From contig JAJLTO010000014.1 of NCBI GenBank assembly GCA_030568195.1, forward strand, positions 186,001 to 250,000: a stretch of DNA of 64,000 bases, read 5' to 3'. The notes beneath the pieces were generated by a model. That model ran no database searches. It was not told the origin of the DNA and worked only from the letters and a program-made list of their open reading frames with translations. Source of the stretch: Dipodascopsis uninucleata var. uninucleata. Taxonomy: Eukaryota > Ascomycota > Lipomycetes > Lipomycetales > Lipomycetaceae. A program made the translations under genes and the position numbers. This document shows, in pieces, positions 33,532 to 44,599 of the stretch (its first letter is position 1; the number at the start of each line of letters is the position of its first letter).

Positions 33532-36500
33532 CTATCGTTCATGTTTACTTGATTCGCTGTGTGATAAAGTATTTAGTGCCCGTAAGCAGGCATTGAGGCT
33601 TCGAGGCACCGTATCATCTCTTGATTTCTTGGGATAATATAGCAACTGCAATATTATCTTTCCTATAGAGTATGGCGGTCTAGTGACCTTGGCATTATTC
33701 TTTGATTTGTTGGGATCAGTAGTCACCGTCCATTCGTTGTAGCAGGGTACCTCCAACACCTTAGACTTCAAGTAGACCTCATTTTCTATCTGCGAGAAGG
33801 AAATATATGATCTCGCAAATGATCCATCCGTACCGAGATAGTCATTTATCGACGGTTTCTGTACCTTTTCAGCGGCGCGAGTCGATTGCTGGCTTCCGAT
33901 GAGAGCGCTTAGTCCCGAACGTCTCTTAGGGGACGAAAACAGTCTAAAGCGCGATTCTCGTTTTTTAACTGGTGGCGCACTAACGTCCTTTTTAACAGAG
34001 CCTGTCGATTTTCTAGGTGTCATATTTTTCTTCGCTCTCAAGGTCAAGATAAACTCCAAATCTTTTCCGACAATCCTGTCCATAAGTAATGTTAGCAAAT
34101 ATCGAGCTCCGATACACAGAAGAGCTTTACAACACAGCAGGCTTACTCACAATTCAAACTCTTGATATATGGCTGCATTTCGCGTGAGATTCATATAAGC
34201 CGTTGTCACACAATGGATACCATTGTCAAGTGTAAGCGTAAAGTAGTTTTGCTCTTTCTCTCCAAGAGGAATTTTAAGATCCTTCAGAGCCAAAACTTTT
34301 ACAAATAATCGGCCTTTATCATTTGGATCAATATCTATGATGTCTTTTGTTATGGGAGCAACCAAGGCATGAGATTCCATTACGATCTCTGCACTCTGCG
34401 CCCTTGCTGACGTTTGCTGCTTGATCGACTTCGTCACCGCATTTGCGGGAGATTCTCTAATTGCTGCCGATGATTCTAATTGATCTCTCGCCGCTTTAGC
34501 CTTAGACATCTTCACACGAGCAAGTTTTGTAATATCATTTTCAACATCGGGATCCATAGATGCTGTAGGCAGGTATCTCTTTAATGGTTGTCTGACTGGA
34601 GAAGGAGCAGGAGTGGGAGGTAACTCGGTTTCTGGTGCTACTTCAACGCGCTGCGGTGAAACACTCAAAGTTTCTTCACCGGAGATAGATAACTGCCTAT
34701 ATCTGGTTACGTCTTCAATCTTTGTCTCGAGATACACACTCTCACGCTGTTCTGTAGGTGTCTTCATTACCTCCGGTATGATGAATTCTTCCATAATGGA
34801 GATAGGTACGGGTGGCGCAGGCGCTACGTCAACCTCTGCCCTTCTTGAGACCAATTCTTGATTGCTTCTTTTGCGACGCAAAGAAACTCGAAGTTTCGAC
34901 GATTTATAATCCTTGTATAAAGTAGGATCAGCTCTAGCATGGACAATATTGGTATTTTGCCGCATAAGATAACCTCGACGTTGCGTTTCCACAATACGAT
35001 CAAACTCTGAAGCAAGTTCATCTGATATATTAAGATTACCAATATCAAGATTAAGAAGAATGCCATCAATTCCTTCGTCAGATATCATACCCTCCTGCGG
35101 GAGATCATGTATTGTAATCTCACTGGCTGCACTTATTCTGCGATGAGACTCTGCAACTTCGTCGACATCTGTAGGCGCTAAGCTTCGTCGCGTTTTAGCT
35201 CCAGGAGGCGCCAAAATTGTAATCTGCGATGAACTTCGATGAAGTCCAACATCTCCTGACGCAATGTACGGTGCTGAAAACGATGGAGAGCTCATAAAAT
35301 CCACCAGAGCCGATTCTAAGTTCTCGTCCTCTGCGGATATCTTTGGTACATCTAACTTATAATCATCGTGAGGTTTCTGCTTGAGGGTCGATGATCGTGA
35401 AAGGCTAGCAACAATATCCTGAAACGTAGGATTTGTAGTGATATCTATATTCTCAGATTTTGAAATATGTCCGCTGGTAGCAGAAGATGCACTGAGAATC
35501 AAATCTATGGACCCTGAAACAGCAGAACACGTTGTTCTCATAGAATCTGTAGACTCTGATTTTGGAAAGTTCTTTACTGCTGGATGTATAGATTGCACAG
35601 ATTGTCTTGAGTTTGTAGAGTGTATAGAAGTCTGAGAATGCACAGAATACACAGAGTAATCAGAATGTGCAGATTTTACAGAATGTTCAGACTGCACAGA
35701 ACGAGTAGACTGTAAGGAATTGAGAGAACCATTGGAATTACTAGAGGGCAATTCCTGGCTTGAGCTTGCTTGAGGTTCGTCATCAATAATTAAAGAGTGT
35801 ATAACAACAGTATTGAAGCTTTCATCTCTTGTAATAGAAGCTTTGTCCTGCTCCAGGTCGACATTTAAATCTTGTGCAGCTTCAGCTGCTGATGTACTTT
35901 TAGACACTTCCACCTCTGTAAAGCCTGCATTTTCAGGAGCATAATCCTGACTTTCTTGAAATTGAGTCGGCCTCTCTTCGTTATCGTTAGTAAAATTTTC
36001 TGCAGTACAGGTGTTATCTACGAGTACAGTATTTTCAGTGGGGCTCTTGGCCGTAAGCATAATATTTACACCTCTAGTACGCTCATTCTTCTCTTCCTCT
36101 TCATGCTCTTCATTCGTTTCAATAATATCTTCATATGCGTTGACCGAGTCATATGTGTCATAGATAGAGTCATCGTAAACAGCGCTGTTTCCTGAATAGC
36201 GCCGTGAGCCACGTCGTGTGAGTGAGTCACGACTCATTCCGACGTTTGTCGGTACCTGTGGTAGTGGCCGAGATTTTGGTCTGACACTCCCTGAAGTTGG
36301 TATGGGTGGTAAAGATCTACTACCACTCAATGACCGACGATGCTCAGGCAAATAACCATCTTCATATACAAGAACAGGAACTTCAGATTTTGATACTTTT
36401 GGATGGCTACCAAAGTTCAGCTGCTCATCGTCCGATACATAGGAGAAAGAAGGAGACCCAGGTACAGGTACTTCAGTGATGTCTTCTTCGATAATATCAT

Positions 36501-37251
36501 CATATTCTTCGTTTAAGTAGTCATAATTAACATAATTTGCATCTAGGTCATCATAATCAAAGCGATATGGATTCTCTTTCTCCGTGGGTTTTACATCGGT
36601 CGCGGGCTCAAATTCATGAATCAGTGGCGGTGTCATTTCAAAGGTGACTTTCTTGCGAAGAGATCCGGTAGATGAAATTAGCGATGACCTCTTGTTAACA
36701 GAGTACTGACGTCTTGGCAAGGAAAAATCATTGACGTTATCAGATTGCTCTCCGACAGAAGCAGTAGTGACCCGGTCCTCCTTTAGGTCGGCAACTTCTG
36801 ACACTGCGTCTGGAGTAGTAATAGCCCTTTCTTCTGTAATAGTAGCAGCCATTACTGGTTCTAATGGTAACGACAAAGATGGATGTGAGCTGGCACATTC
36901 TTCTTTCTCACGCCAGAAGTTCTCGGCATTCTTGAAGTCAGTAGATACGTTACTTCCATGTCCAATTCGATGCTGTTGCAGCTTATGCTCAATTGTCGAA
37001 GGTGAATTTCTTCTGCGGTCACTTGAAGGTAGCTCGACTAAAGGTGATATAGCCCTCTTCACCGGAGAAAAGCCGTATGCCTTTTTGGTAGTGAGTGTAA
37101 CAGCCTTCTGATCTACCTTAACCTCCGAAGCATGCGTCTTTTCATTTTCTTGTTGAGAAGGCAGTGCCGTTTCCAACTTCTCGTGCGGAGCCTTTTCTTC
37201 GGTTTCTAATGCGGGCCTCTCATTGTGTTCTTGTACCGCCGTAGACGCCAT
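33532..37251 (-). CDS. BUD4: Bud4/anillin-like septation protein, no C-terminal PH domain seen
   Basis: Exon 1 is 37251-34151 and exon 2 is 34075-33532; the 75-nt intron has a GTGAGT donor and TGCTAAC branch. The product is 1214 aa. Most is acidic, Ser-rich and disordered, with a Ser/His/Gln repeat near residues 510-560. The anillin/Bud4 homology block begins near 980 (GRLFVKVLALKDLKIPLG, LTLDNGIHCVTTAYM). It continues across the junction as YQEFELIVGKDLEFILTL, then FRLFSSPKRR, GSFARSYISFSQIE and VPCYNEW, ending with IGKIILQLLYYP. Bud4 anchors septins at the bud neck or septum, with Bud3, in axial budding and septation. In relatives a PH domain follows directly; here a TAG at 33534-33532 ends the frame first. 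It is divergent from CCP1. Confidence 0.85.
35575..35720 (-). repeat. Degenerate micro-repeat inside BUD4 encoding Ser-x-His/Gln-Ser
   Basis: On the plus strand, units resembling GCACAGA(A/C)T recur about every 12-15 nt. On the coding strand they read as SVQSEHSVKSAHSDYS and SVHSQTSIHSTNSRQS. The pattern suggests repeated slippage duplication in a disordered, potentially phosphorylated linker. Confidence 0.65.
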
Positions 37252-39451
37252 GATTAGAGGACTTTTTTGTCCGCGCTATCTTCAGTAGATATATATGTCT
37301 GTTGTCTATAGATGTCTACCTGTATTGGTATTTTGACTCTAAATTATACTATTCTTTTAACTTCTGCTCTTAATTAGAGCACAGTTTATCCATATAAATA
37401 AATTGTAGAAGAGATTATATCCAAAATGTATAGTATAATTGTAATCTTGAAGGTCTCACTAAATTGGTCTTCACCGTTTGTTGACACTCTAAATCAATTG
37501 ATGCACGAGTCAGAGGTAGTAGAAAATTACACAGAGGCAAGCGCAGTAGCAGACGTTGCTAATGCTTTAGCAAGACAAGTGAATAGTAAACAAAGAACAT
37601 ATCAAATATAGCACTTAGAGATCAGGCAAGTCAATGGCTAGAAGGTCCATCCTGATGTGTATGCAAATGCGGCTCTCGTGTTTTTATTTATTGTTTACTA
37701 TTGTTGCCAGAGAAACATGCCCATGCTTTTGACCTAACTACTCTATATATCCTTTCGAACCCTATAGATATAGCATTGCGTTCTATATGTACTCTCTCCA
37801 GTCACATTTATCGTATCGGTACTGTGAGCTGCAAACTTCATTAGTAAGCAACGTTTATTCTTTCGTTGCCTTGGCAACATATGCCAGTACTTTTGCGGAG
37901 TAGTACACAGGTGTGCATGACATCACACTTGTATATAATATGGATGTAATATAATGCTGTCGCTCAGTTATATTAAGCTATAAAATTTAAGCTTTGTATC
38001 TTACGCAGCACATCATACATCAGGGGCACAGGGTTGTGCGTAATTATCGGCCAATCAGAGTATCGAGATTATCAATATTGCCGACAGTCAGCCAAATCGG
38101 CTTCGGTAAAAATTCAGTGTTCTTGGTCACCAGCATCGATTGCCAGAGAATTTTCCTCCACTGAGGCGGTATCTATAATAGTTACTCCCGCTGTGGAATC
38201 ATAAGGTCACATTTGATGGATAATAAGCTGAAGTGGCGTTACTAGCTGGTAACAGCAGTAGTGTTTAGCTAATTTAGAGGTAGAATGTACAGGCAAGGTT
38301 ACTCGACGTGAGCTGATTCGAAGCCGACTTCGCAGAAGTAATGTGGACTGATAGGCGCAAAGTTACTTCATATAGGAAGAAGTATCTACTGTGTGAGAGT
38401 TAGTAATGAAATATTTGTTTGTATGAATGTGTCTCTTATTATCTGTTCACTTGCGTGGTGTCAGTCACAGGTAGAGGTAAGATTAAAAAACAATGACAGA
38501 TGAACGATATCCGACTTTTACTACACGATAAAAGTGCTTTCATTTCCTCTAATCGTGATTTTTGGCAAGTGCAATGGAAGTCTCTTGAAACTCCTACGTA
38601 AGTAATAATTGTAGTAAAATGCGAGTAAATCTAAAGGTGTAGTTCAAGAGATAGCTTCAGTTTATTGAGAACAAGGGGGGTATTTTTATCTGCTTAATCG
38701 AATATAGACGATAATTATTATCGGGCTGCGGAGAGAAAACAAGTTATAGGACAATTTTGCCGTGCAGAGATGTCTAGAAGGATGTATATATTGAAAATCA
38801 TGACCTTGTTGCCGTTCACAATACAGCTAGGTAGAGAGTTAAGATTAAATTCTAGGCAGATGAAAACGAATAGCTCGTACATAAAAATCAAGTTCAAATA
38901 ACAAAGATGGATTGTGATACTGCTCTTAATGATACAAAATTAGAATGAATTTTAGAGCTTGGTAATTTAAGGAATAAGCCATTTCGTAGTATACTTTCTC
39001 GTTATTTTAGTGTTGAGAACTGCCTACGACACATGGACATATATAACATGCCTGTGAATGTCATTCGTATCCTCCATCACTAATTTTTCTTTCCCTGTCA
39101 ACATCTCGAAAGTAGACTTTCTATCATTCAGCTTTCTGTTGCAAATTATTAATTTATATTTGCCTGGACATACATCGATTGTTGATCTCTGGAATTACGC
39201 TTTGTATTTGCCTGTATATTCCTTTTTCTACTGGTGATACCTCCTCTCTTTGTCTAGGAAGTTGATCATATAGCGTGGTCTTTGTCCAACCCCACCTCTA
39301 CACTGTAAGTCTGGTGATTAAATTTTACATTACCAATATTTTTCGGAAAGTATTACTTAAATATGAAAGAATATTTTACTTGTGAATTTATTAAGAAAAT
39401 TCAGTTATTAATAAATAATGTACAGACCCGAGTGAGTTGAGATCATTCAAA
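37252..39451. other. 2.2 kb divergent spacer, BUD4 / CCP1
   Basis: No gene is seen; the only open frames are short. A CAGTCACAG matching the HomolD box lies at 38462-38470, about 990 nt upstream of CCP1. A likely CCP1 5'-UTR intron is listed separately. From 39080 the sequence becomes pyrimidine-rich, typical of a leader or promoter. Confidence 0.55.
39305..39425 (+). other. Probable 5'-UTR intron of CCP1
   Basis: A GTAAGT donor at 39305-39310 and a TACAG acceptor ending at 39425 bound 121 nt located 26 nt before the CCP1 ATG. A pyrimidine-rich presumptive leader precedes the donor. The interior is AT-rich like other introns here. Inferred from splice signals only. Confidence 0.5.
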
Positions 39452-40831
39452 ATGTCTTTCTACAGAACTGCAGCTAGATCTTCAAGAACCTTCTTGAGAA
39501 CAAGTGCTCCTGCACTACGCATTCGAAATGGTGCATTTCGAATGAATAGTACTGCTTCTACTACTACTCCACCCCCTCCACCTCCTCCTCCAAGTGGTGG
39601 AAACGGCATATTGTATGGTGCTCTCGCCCTAGCACTTGCTGGGGGTGGATATTACTATTACACTACCACTGTTGCTCCTTCGGCTGGCACTGCTGCTAAG
39701 CCATTTGTCCCTACTTATGAGGATTACAAGAAGGTTTATAACACAATTGCTGATAAGTTGGAAGCGGGCGACTATGATGATGGATCGTACGGACCAGTCC
39801 TTGTCCGTCTAGCATGGCACTCGTCAGGCACCTATGATAAGGCTACTAACACGGGCGGCTCCAGCGGTGCTACTATGAGATTTCTTCCTGAATCTTCTCA
39901 TGTAAGTAGCTGTTAAATAAATATAAGCATTAAGAATCTTGGAAATATGCTGACAAAATCATGACTTTCAGGGTGCTAATAATGGTCTGAACGTCGCTCG
40001 TGATGTCTTGGAGCCTGTCCACGCACAGTATCCATGGATTTCTTATGGAGATCTCTGGACTTTAGCTGGTGTTTGTGCTCTCCAGGAAATGGGTGGTCCA
40101 ACTATTAAATGGAGACCTGGTCGTGTTGATGCTGATGCAAGTATGTAATTTTTTTGTGAAGATTTGCGCAAGCATTACTAATTTTTCTGGTGATCAGGCG
40201 CTTGCACTCCTGATGGACGACTTCCTGATGGTGCTAAGGGTGAAAATCACTTGAGAGACATCTTCTACCGCATGGGATTCGATGATCAGGAGATTGTCGC
40301 TCTTGCTGGTGCTCATGCTCTCGGTAGGTGCCACACTGACAGATCCGGTTACGATGGACCTTGGACCTTCTCCCCTACCTATCTCACTAATGACTACTAC
40401 AAACTTTTATTGGACGAGAAGTGGCACTGGCGCAAGGTAGGTAGCGTCAATTTTATTTAACTTAATGGTGAGGGGTAGGAACTAACCTTTAATGTACAAA
40501 TATATAGTGGAAGGGTCCAGCTCAGTATGAGGACTCAACCAACTCTTTGATGATGCTTCCAGCAGATATGTCTCTTGTCAAGGTTAGTATTAGTAAATTC
40601 TTTTTAGTATAAATTCCCACATATTAATCTTATTTGTTGATCCTAAATATTAATTATCTGTTTTAATTCCTCAAATAGGACAAGAAGTTCAAGAAGACCG
40701 TCGAGCGCTATGCCAAGGATCAGGATGCTTTCTTCAAAGACTTTTCTGCTGCTGTCACCAAGCTCTTTGAACTTGGAGTCGAATTCAAACCAGGTCAAGA
40801 ATATTGGGAATTTCCAGCTACCAATGCCTAA
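39452..40831 (+). CDS. CCP1: Cytochrome c peroxidase, mitochondrial
   Basis: Five exons: 39452-39901, 39972-40140, 40198-40436, 40508-40582 and 40679-40831, giving 361 aa. The N terminus ([19 protein letters not shown]) is a matrix-type presequence. It is followed by an 8-proline run, a hydrophobic sorting segment ([13 protein letters not shown]) and a YYYY motif, a bipartite signal for the intermembrane space. The distal heme pocket [12 protein letters not shown] (Arg, Trp, His) and the proximal [10 protein letters not shown] are intact, and the Trp of compound I is expected in the EKWHWRKWKGPAQ segment. The enzyme reduces H2O2 with electrons from cytochrome c. The start at 39452 is the only ATG giving a presequence; the TTG at 39437 is not a start. 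Confidence 0.96.
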
Positions 40832-41808
40832 GTGTATATTGTCGGACCTAAATTTCAATAGTGGAGACGAGATTAGTGTTCTCCATATATCTTTATATTC
40901 TTTTTACAATATCTACTTTATGTTTGATGCTTGCTTTTTATAGTTCGAATTTTAAAGTCATTATTATTATTATGACTATTATTGGTTTTATTTGATTTTA
41001 TTTTATTATTATCAATAATATAATGATTCGTTTATCTTACAGTACTCTAATTCTCCATATCAGTTCTGCCTAATCAGTAAAGAAAACCTCTTGCATATGA
41101 AGTCGATCACCTAAGCTTCTTCTTGGGAAAATTCGTTTATCGAAACGATGCAATGCTTAGCAGTAGCACTAATAAGCAACTAAAGGAAGCTCGTAGAATG
41201 AGCATTTCATAATATGCCTGATACCTAGTCTAAATCACCTACATTAAAAAACTCGTCTAAATGGTTTTTATTACGATATTTTCGGCGTCTAAGTTAATTT
41301 GCAATGAGCAAAATATCTGATCTTCGAAATTCTCTAAATAAACAATTACTCCATTATTGACCGAGAAATAGTAAATCTATGATCGGAGCAATTCAACATG
41401 AGTGGTGTTGTATGTGTGCAAGAGAACATCGCGAGAATGTAATTGGGAGACATTCGTGACTATTAACTATTTCGATTTTTTTTTTCGTTACATTTCTCAT
41501 TTTCCATGATATTCAAATAATTCGAGACAGCTTCACTTGTCAGAACCACCACTACATCATAATCCAGTGAACTTATAGGTGAAAGCTTTTCTCTTTCATT
41601 TATTTTGGACCTTTACTTGCATTGGATTTTACATGCGACCGAAGATTATCGGATCACACAGACCTTCGCATCAGTTTCAAGGAAGCTTATATATTTCGAC
41701 ACATTTTCTTGTTGAGTTCTCTATCTGCAAATAGATAGAACGACAATATAATAGGGTATTTTAGAATTGTGTCTTTGTCTATATAAATTAGAAACGATTA
41801 CTTCGACT
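40832..41808. other. Spacer between CCP1 and PAM17
   Basis: About 1 kb of AT-rich DNA with TTATTA-type simple sequence at 40955-41020, probably the CCP1 3' UTR, followed by the PAM17 promoter. No gene or structured element is seen. Confidence 0.55.
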
Positions 41809-42480
41809 ATGAATCACCATATTCGAGTATGTTCTGCCCGAGCTAGCATACCTGCTAGATTTCTTTTACAACGACTTTCTACAAGTCCATCGCACTCTTC
41901 TATGCTTCAATCAGCTAGAAGAAGAGGGTTCGCTTCTACGGTCTCAGTTGCTGCGGAGACAACGGGCACGCCTCGTTATGATCCTAATGACGTTAGATCA
42001 CTGAGCTGGAATGAGTTTCTTCGTTTAAGAACTTACCGACGATATTTCAATCTCGCTGCCGCAGGCGTTACTGGCTCTATCGGTCTTGTGGTTGGCTGGG
42101 AATATGTATCATCAATTGAGATTGACGCTACACAAACTATATTCGGTTTTGATCCCATTCTTGTACTTGGCTGTGGATTGTTTGGTTTCGCTGGTCTCTG
42201 CTCGGCTCTTGGACCACTTGTTGGTGATCTTGCGTACAGATTCTTATTGTTGCGTTCTCGACGAACTGCTTTCAGATTGAAGGAAGATTTGTTCCTCCAG
42301 CATGTCAAGAAAAACAGAGTTGATCCATCTCTTCAATCTTTTGCAAACCCCGCACCAGATTATTATGGAGAAAAGATCACTTCCTTACACGGTTATCGAA
42401 AATGGCTTCGTGACTGTGCTGCCTTTAGACGCTATGGCAAATCAGATCTTGATATGCCAAAGCGAAAAGATTTTGCTTGA
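41809..42480 (+). CDS. PAM17: TIM23-associated motor subunit Pam17
   Basis: A single exon, 223 aa from the ATG at 41809. The N terminus (MNHHIRVCSARASIPARFLL) is Arg/Ser-rich with no acidic residues, a mitochondrial presequence. The conserved body begins LSWNEFLRLRTYRRYFNLAA. Two membrane segments follow (about 97-117, GSIGLVVGWEYV, and about 127-150, ILVLGCGLFGFAGLCSALGP), then GDLAYRFLLLRSRR and the C-terminal YYGEKITSLHGYRKWLRDC. Pam17 organises the import motor (with Pam18, Pam16 and mtHsp70) at the TIM23 channel in the inner membrane. The length agrees with other fungal Pam17 proteins. Confidence 0.95.
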   Translation: MNHHIRVCSARASIPARFLLQRLSTSPSHSSMLQSARRRGFASTVSVAAETTGTPRYDPNDVRSLSWNEFLRLRTYRRYFNLAAAGVTGSIGLVVGWEYVSSIEIDATQTIFGFDPILVLGCGLFGFAGLCSALGPLVGDLAYRFLLLRSRRTAFRLKEDLFLQHVKKNRVDPSLQSFANPAPDYYGEKITSLHGYRKWLRDCAAFRRYGKSDLDMPKRKDFA

Positions 42481-43029
42481 AGGGCGTCTTAATTCTCAAT
42501 TAGCACAGCTTGACTATATTTTGAGTAGAACTAGTTTTATTTAAATAATACTAATTTTACATACCACTCATCTATATATACTTCCAACTTAGTTGTTTTC
42601 AAATACTCCTTCTTTCAAGAGTTTTTGTCTACAGGTTCTTATTATATAATGACAATTGATACTTTTTTACTACGAAAATAGTGCCTAATATTGAACTACA
42701 ACCATTGACTACCATATCTACAAAGAACTCGATTTAGCATGATCAATGCATTAAAATTAAAAGTGTTTATTAAGATAAATGACCTGAAGCGGACCCGCCA
42801 CTAATAATATTTCCTCACACAGAATTACCATTATCTGACAAAAGTCGGATAACCAACGACCAAGAATATCAGATTATTCGAGGAGAATCTAAGTAGCCCT
42901 CTGCGAAAATACTTAACACTGATCGACTCAAAATAGAGGAAGACAACAATTAAAAAGGTTATTATCCAGAAAGAAATTACTTCAAACAGAGTCTGCTATA
43001 CGAAGTACTGATAAAACTAGAACCCTCAT
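42481..43029. other. Convergent 3' spacer, PAM17 / PDA1
   Basis: About 550 nt of AT-rich sequence holding both 3' ends; no gene is seen. Confidence 0.55.
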
Positions 43030-44599
43030 TTAGAAAGTGTAGTTCTCCTCAGTGATACGTCCACGAAGAACAGGTGGCTCGGTACCCTTAATATAAACGT
43101 CTTCGAACAAGAGCTTAGGAGAGGACTCAGGAGCAGGGGAAGCCTCAGCTTCCTTGGTCTCCTTATCAACGTAAGCACGAATTTCCTTATCGATACCCTT
43201 GATAGTTTCCTCATCAGCAACACCCCATTCAATGAGGCGCTCCTTCAAACCGGTCACAGGATCGTGTGTAGACCTCATTCTTTGGATCTCTTCACGAGTT
43301 CTATAAGTAGTACCAGGATCAGACATAGAATGTCCACCATATCTGTAGGTGGTGTATTCAAGAACGAGAGGACCATTTCCAGTGGTAGTGTAGTGCTTGG
43401 CGAATGCAGAGGCTTCCTTAACAGCAAGCACGTCCATACCATCAACCTTAATACCTGGAATATATTGACCACGCTCGTGATATTCAGTCAATGCAGAAGA
43501 ACGAGCAGCGGAAGTACCCATACCGTACTTATTGTTCTCGCAAGCGAAAACGCAGGGGAGATTCCATAATTTGGCCATGTTATATGCCTCAAAGACCTGT
43601 CCTTGGTTGGCCGCTCCATCACCATACAGAGCAAAGGTGGTATGGGGGAGACCCTGATAGTGTTTAGCGAAAGCAAGACCAGCACCAACAGGAACCTGGG
43701 CACCAACAATACCATTACCACCAAAAAAGTTAGGAGCAAACATATGCATAGAGCCTCCCTTACCGAAAGAAACACCATCACGGCGTCCCATCAATTCAGC
43801 TAAAATTGCTTTGACGGAAGCACCCCTCATATAAGCAAAGCCGTGGCAACGATAGGCAGTAATAATTTGATCATCTTTGGTAATAGCATGCTCGATACCA
43901 ACAGCAATAGCTTCCTCACCGATAGAAAGATGACTGGAATAAAAATAAAACACAGTTAGTTCCACCTCTTATGACCGACAATAAAGACACAGTAAGGAAT
44001 AGACTCGTCAAAGACATACCAACTAAATAAAAAATAACGTTAGAAAGCTTTCACTAGTAGCTTTATAATTGCTTGATAGATGATGACTTACAATCCTCTA
44101 ATCTTCTTAGCCTTATACAATGCGTCGGCAGCGGTCTCAAGACGACTACAGGACACAACACGATATTAGTAAACCTACTCAAAACAGTCCAATTGTATAC
44201 TGCACATACCGGATAGTGACCATATCCTTGTACAACTGCAAGAGTTCGTTCTTAGTAACCTGAACCTCAAGAGGAGGAGTGTCAATCATATAAGTTTTGA
44301 AAGACTCTGGAGAAAGAGGGACGGTGAATTTTTCATCTGCGTCCTGTAACATACAACAATTATTAGTATCAAACCATTATTCAAGTATGAGATAAATACA
44401 CAATTAATAGGTTAATTGTGTTTTACGATAAAATAAACTATGACAGAAAAATATACAGCCGTCACTATTGAACCAGTAAAGCTATTTGTATACATACAGC
44501 TGGAATCGAAGTCACAGAGCCGGTAGCATAGGAGCGAATTGAAGCAAATCTCGATCCAGTCGAGTTTCGCAAAGATTTCAAAGTAGCAGTTCGCAACAT
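43030..44599 (-). CDS. PDA1: Pyruvate dehydrogenase E1 component, alpha subunit
   Basis: Five coding exons on the minus strand: 44599-44498, 44343-44210, 44145-44092, a 3-nt micro-exon 44022-44020, and 43933-43030, giving 398 aa. Exon 1 is a mitochondrial presequence (MLRTATLKSLRNSTGSRF..). The junctions restore TIRRLETAADALYKAKKIRG then FCHLS, invariant in the family. The thiamine diphosphate/Mg motif GDGAANQGQVFEAYNMA and the phosphorylation loop YRYGGHSMSDPGTTYR are complete. With the beta subunit it decarboxylates pyruvate and reductively acetylates E2 lipoyl groups in the matrix. The Ser in the GGHSMSDPG loop is the usual kinase target. Without the micro-exon the frame is kept but the active-site Cys is lost (RGFHLS). 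Codon bias indicates high expression. Confidence 0.96.
44020..44022 (-). other. PDA1: 3-nucleotide micro-exon of PDA1
   Basis: Coding strand TTG, preceded by a 69-nt intron (GTAAGT donor, TTCTAACG branch, TTATTTAG acceptor) and followed by an 86-nt intron (GTATGT donor, AACTAACT branch, ATTCCAG acceptor). Exon 3 ends GGA TT and exon 5 starts T CAT CTT. Inserting TTG gives GGA TTT TGT CAT CTT, that is G-F-C-H-L, matching the universally conserved RGFCHLS of E1 alpha. Each flanking intron has its own full set of splice signals. Confidence 0.88.

Noticed and set aside
43934-44091. A single 158-nt PDA1 intron
   Set aside because: It would delete the invariant Cys of RGFCHLS, although internal donor, branch and acceptor signals exactly bracket the missing 3 nt; kept only as the skipped isoform.
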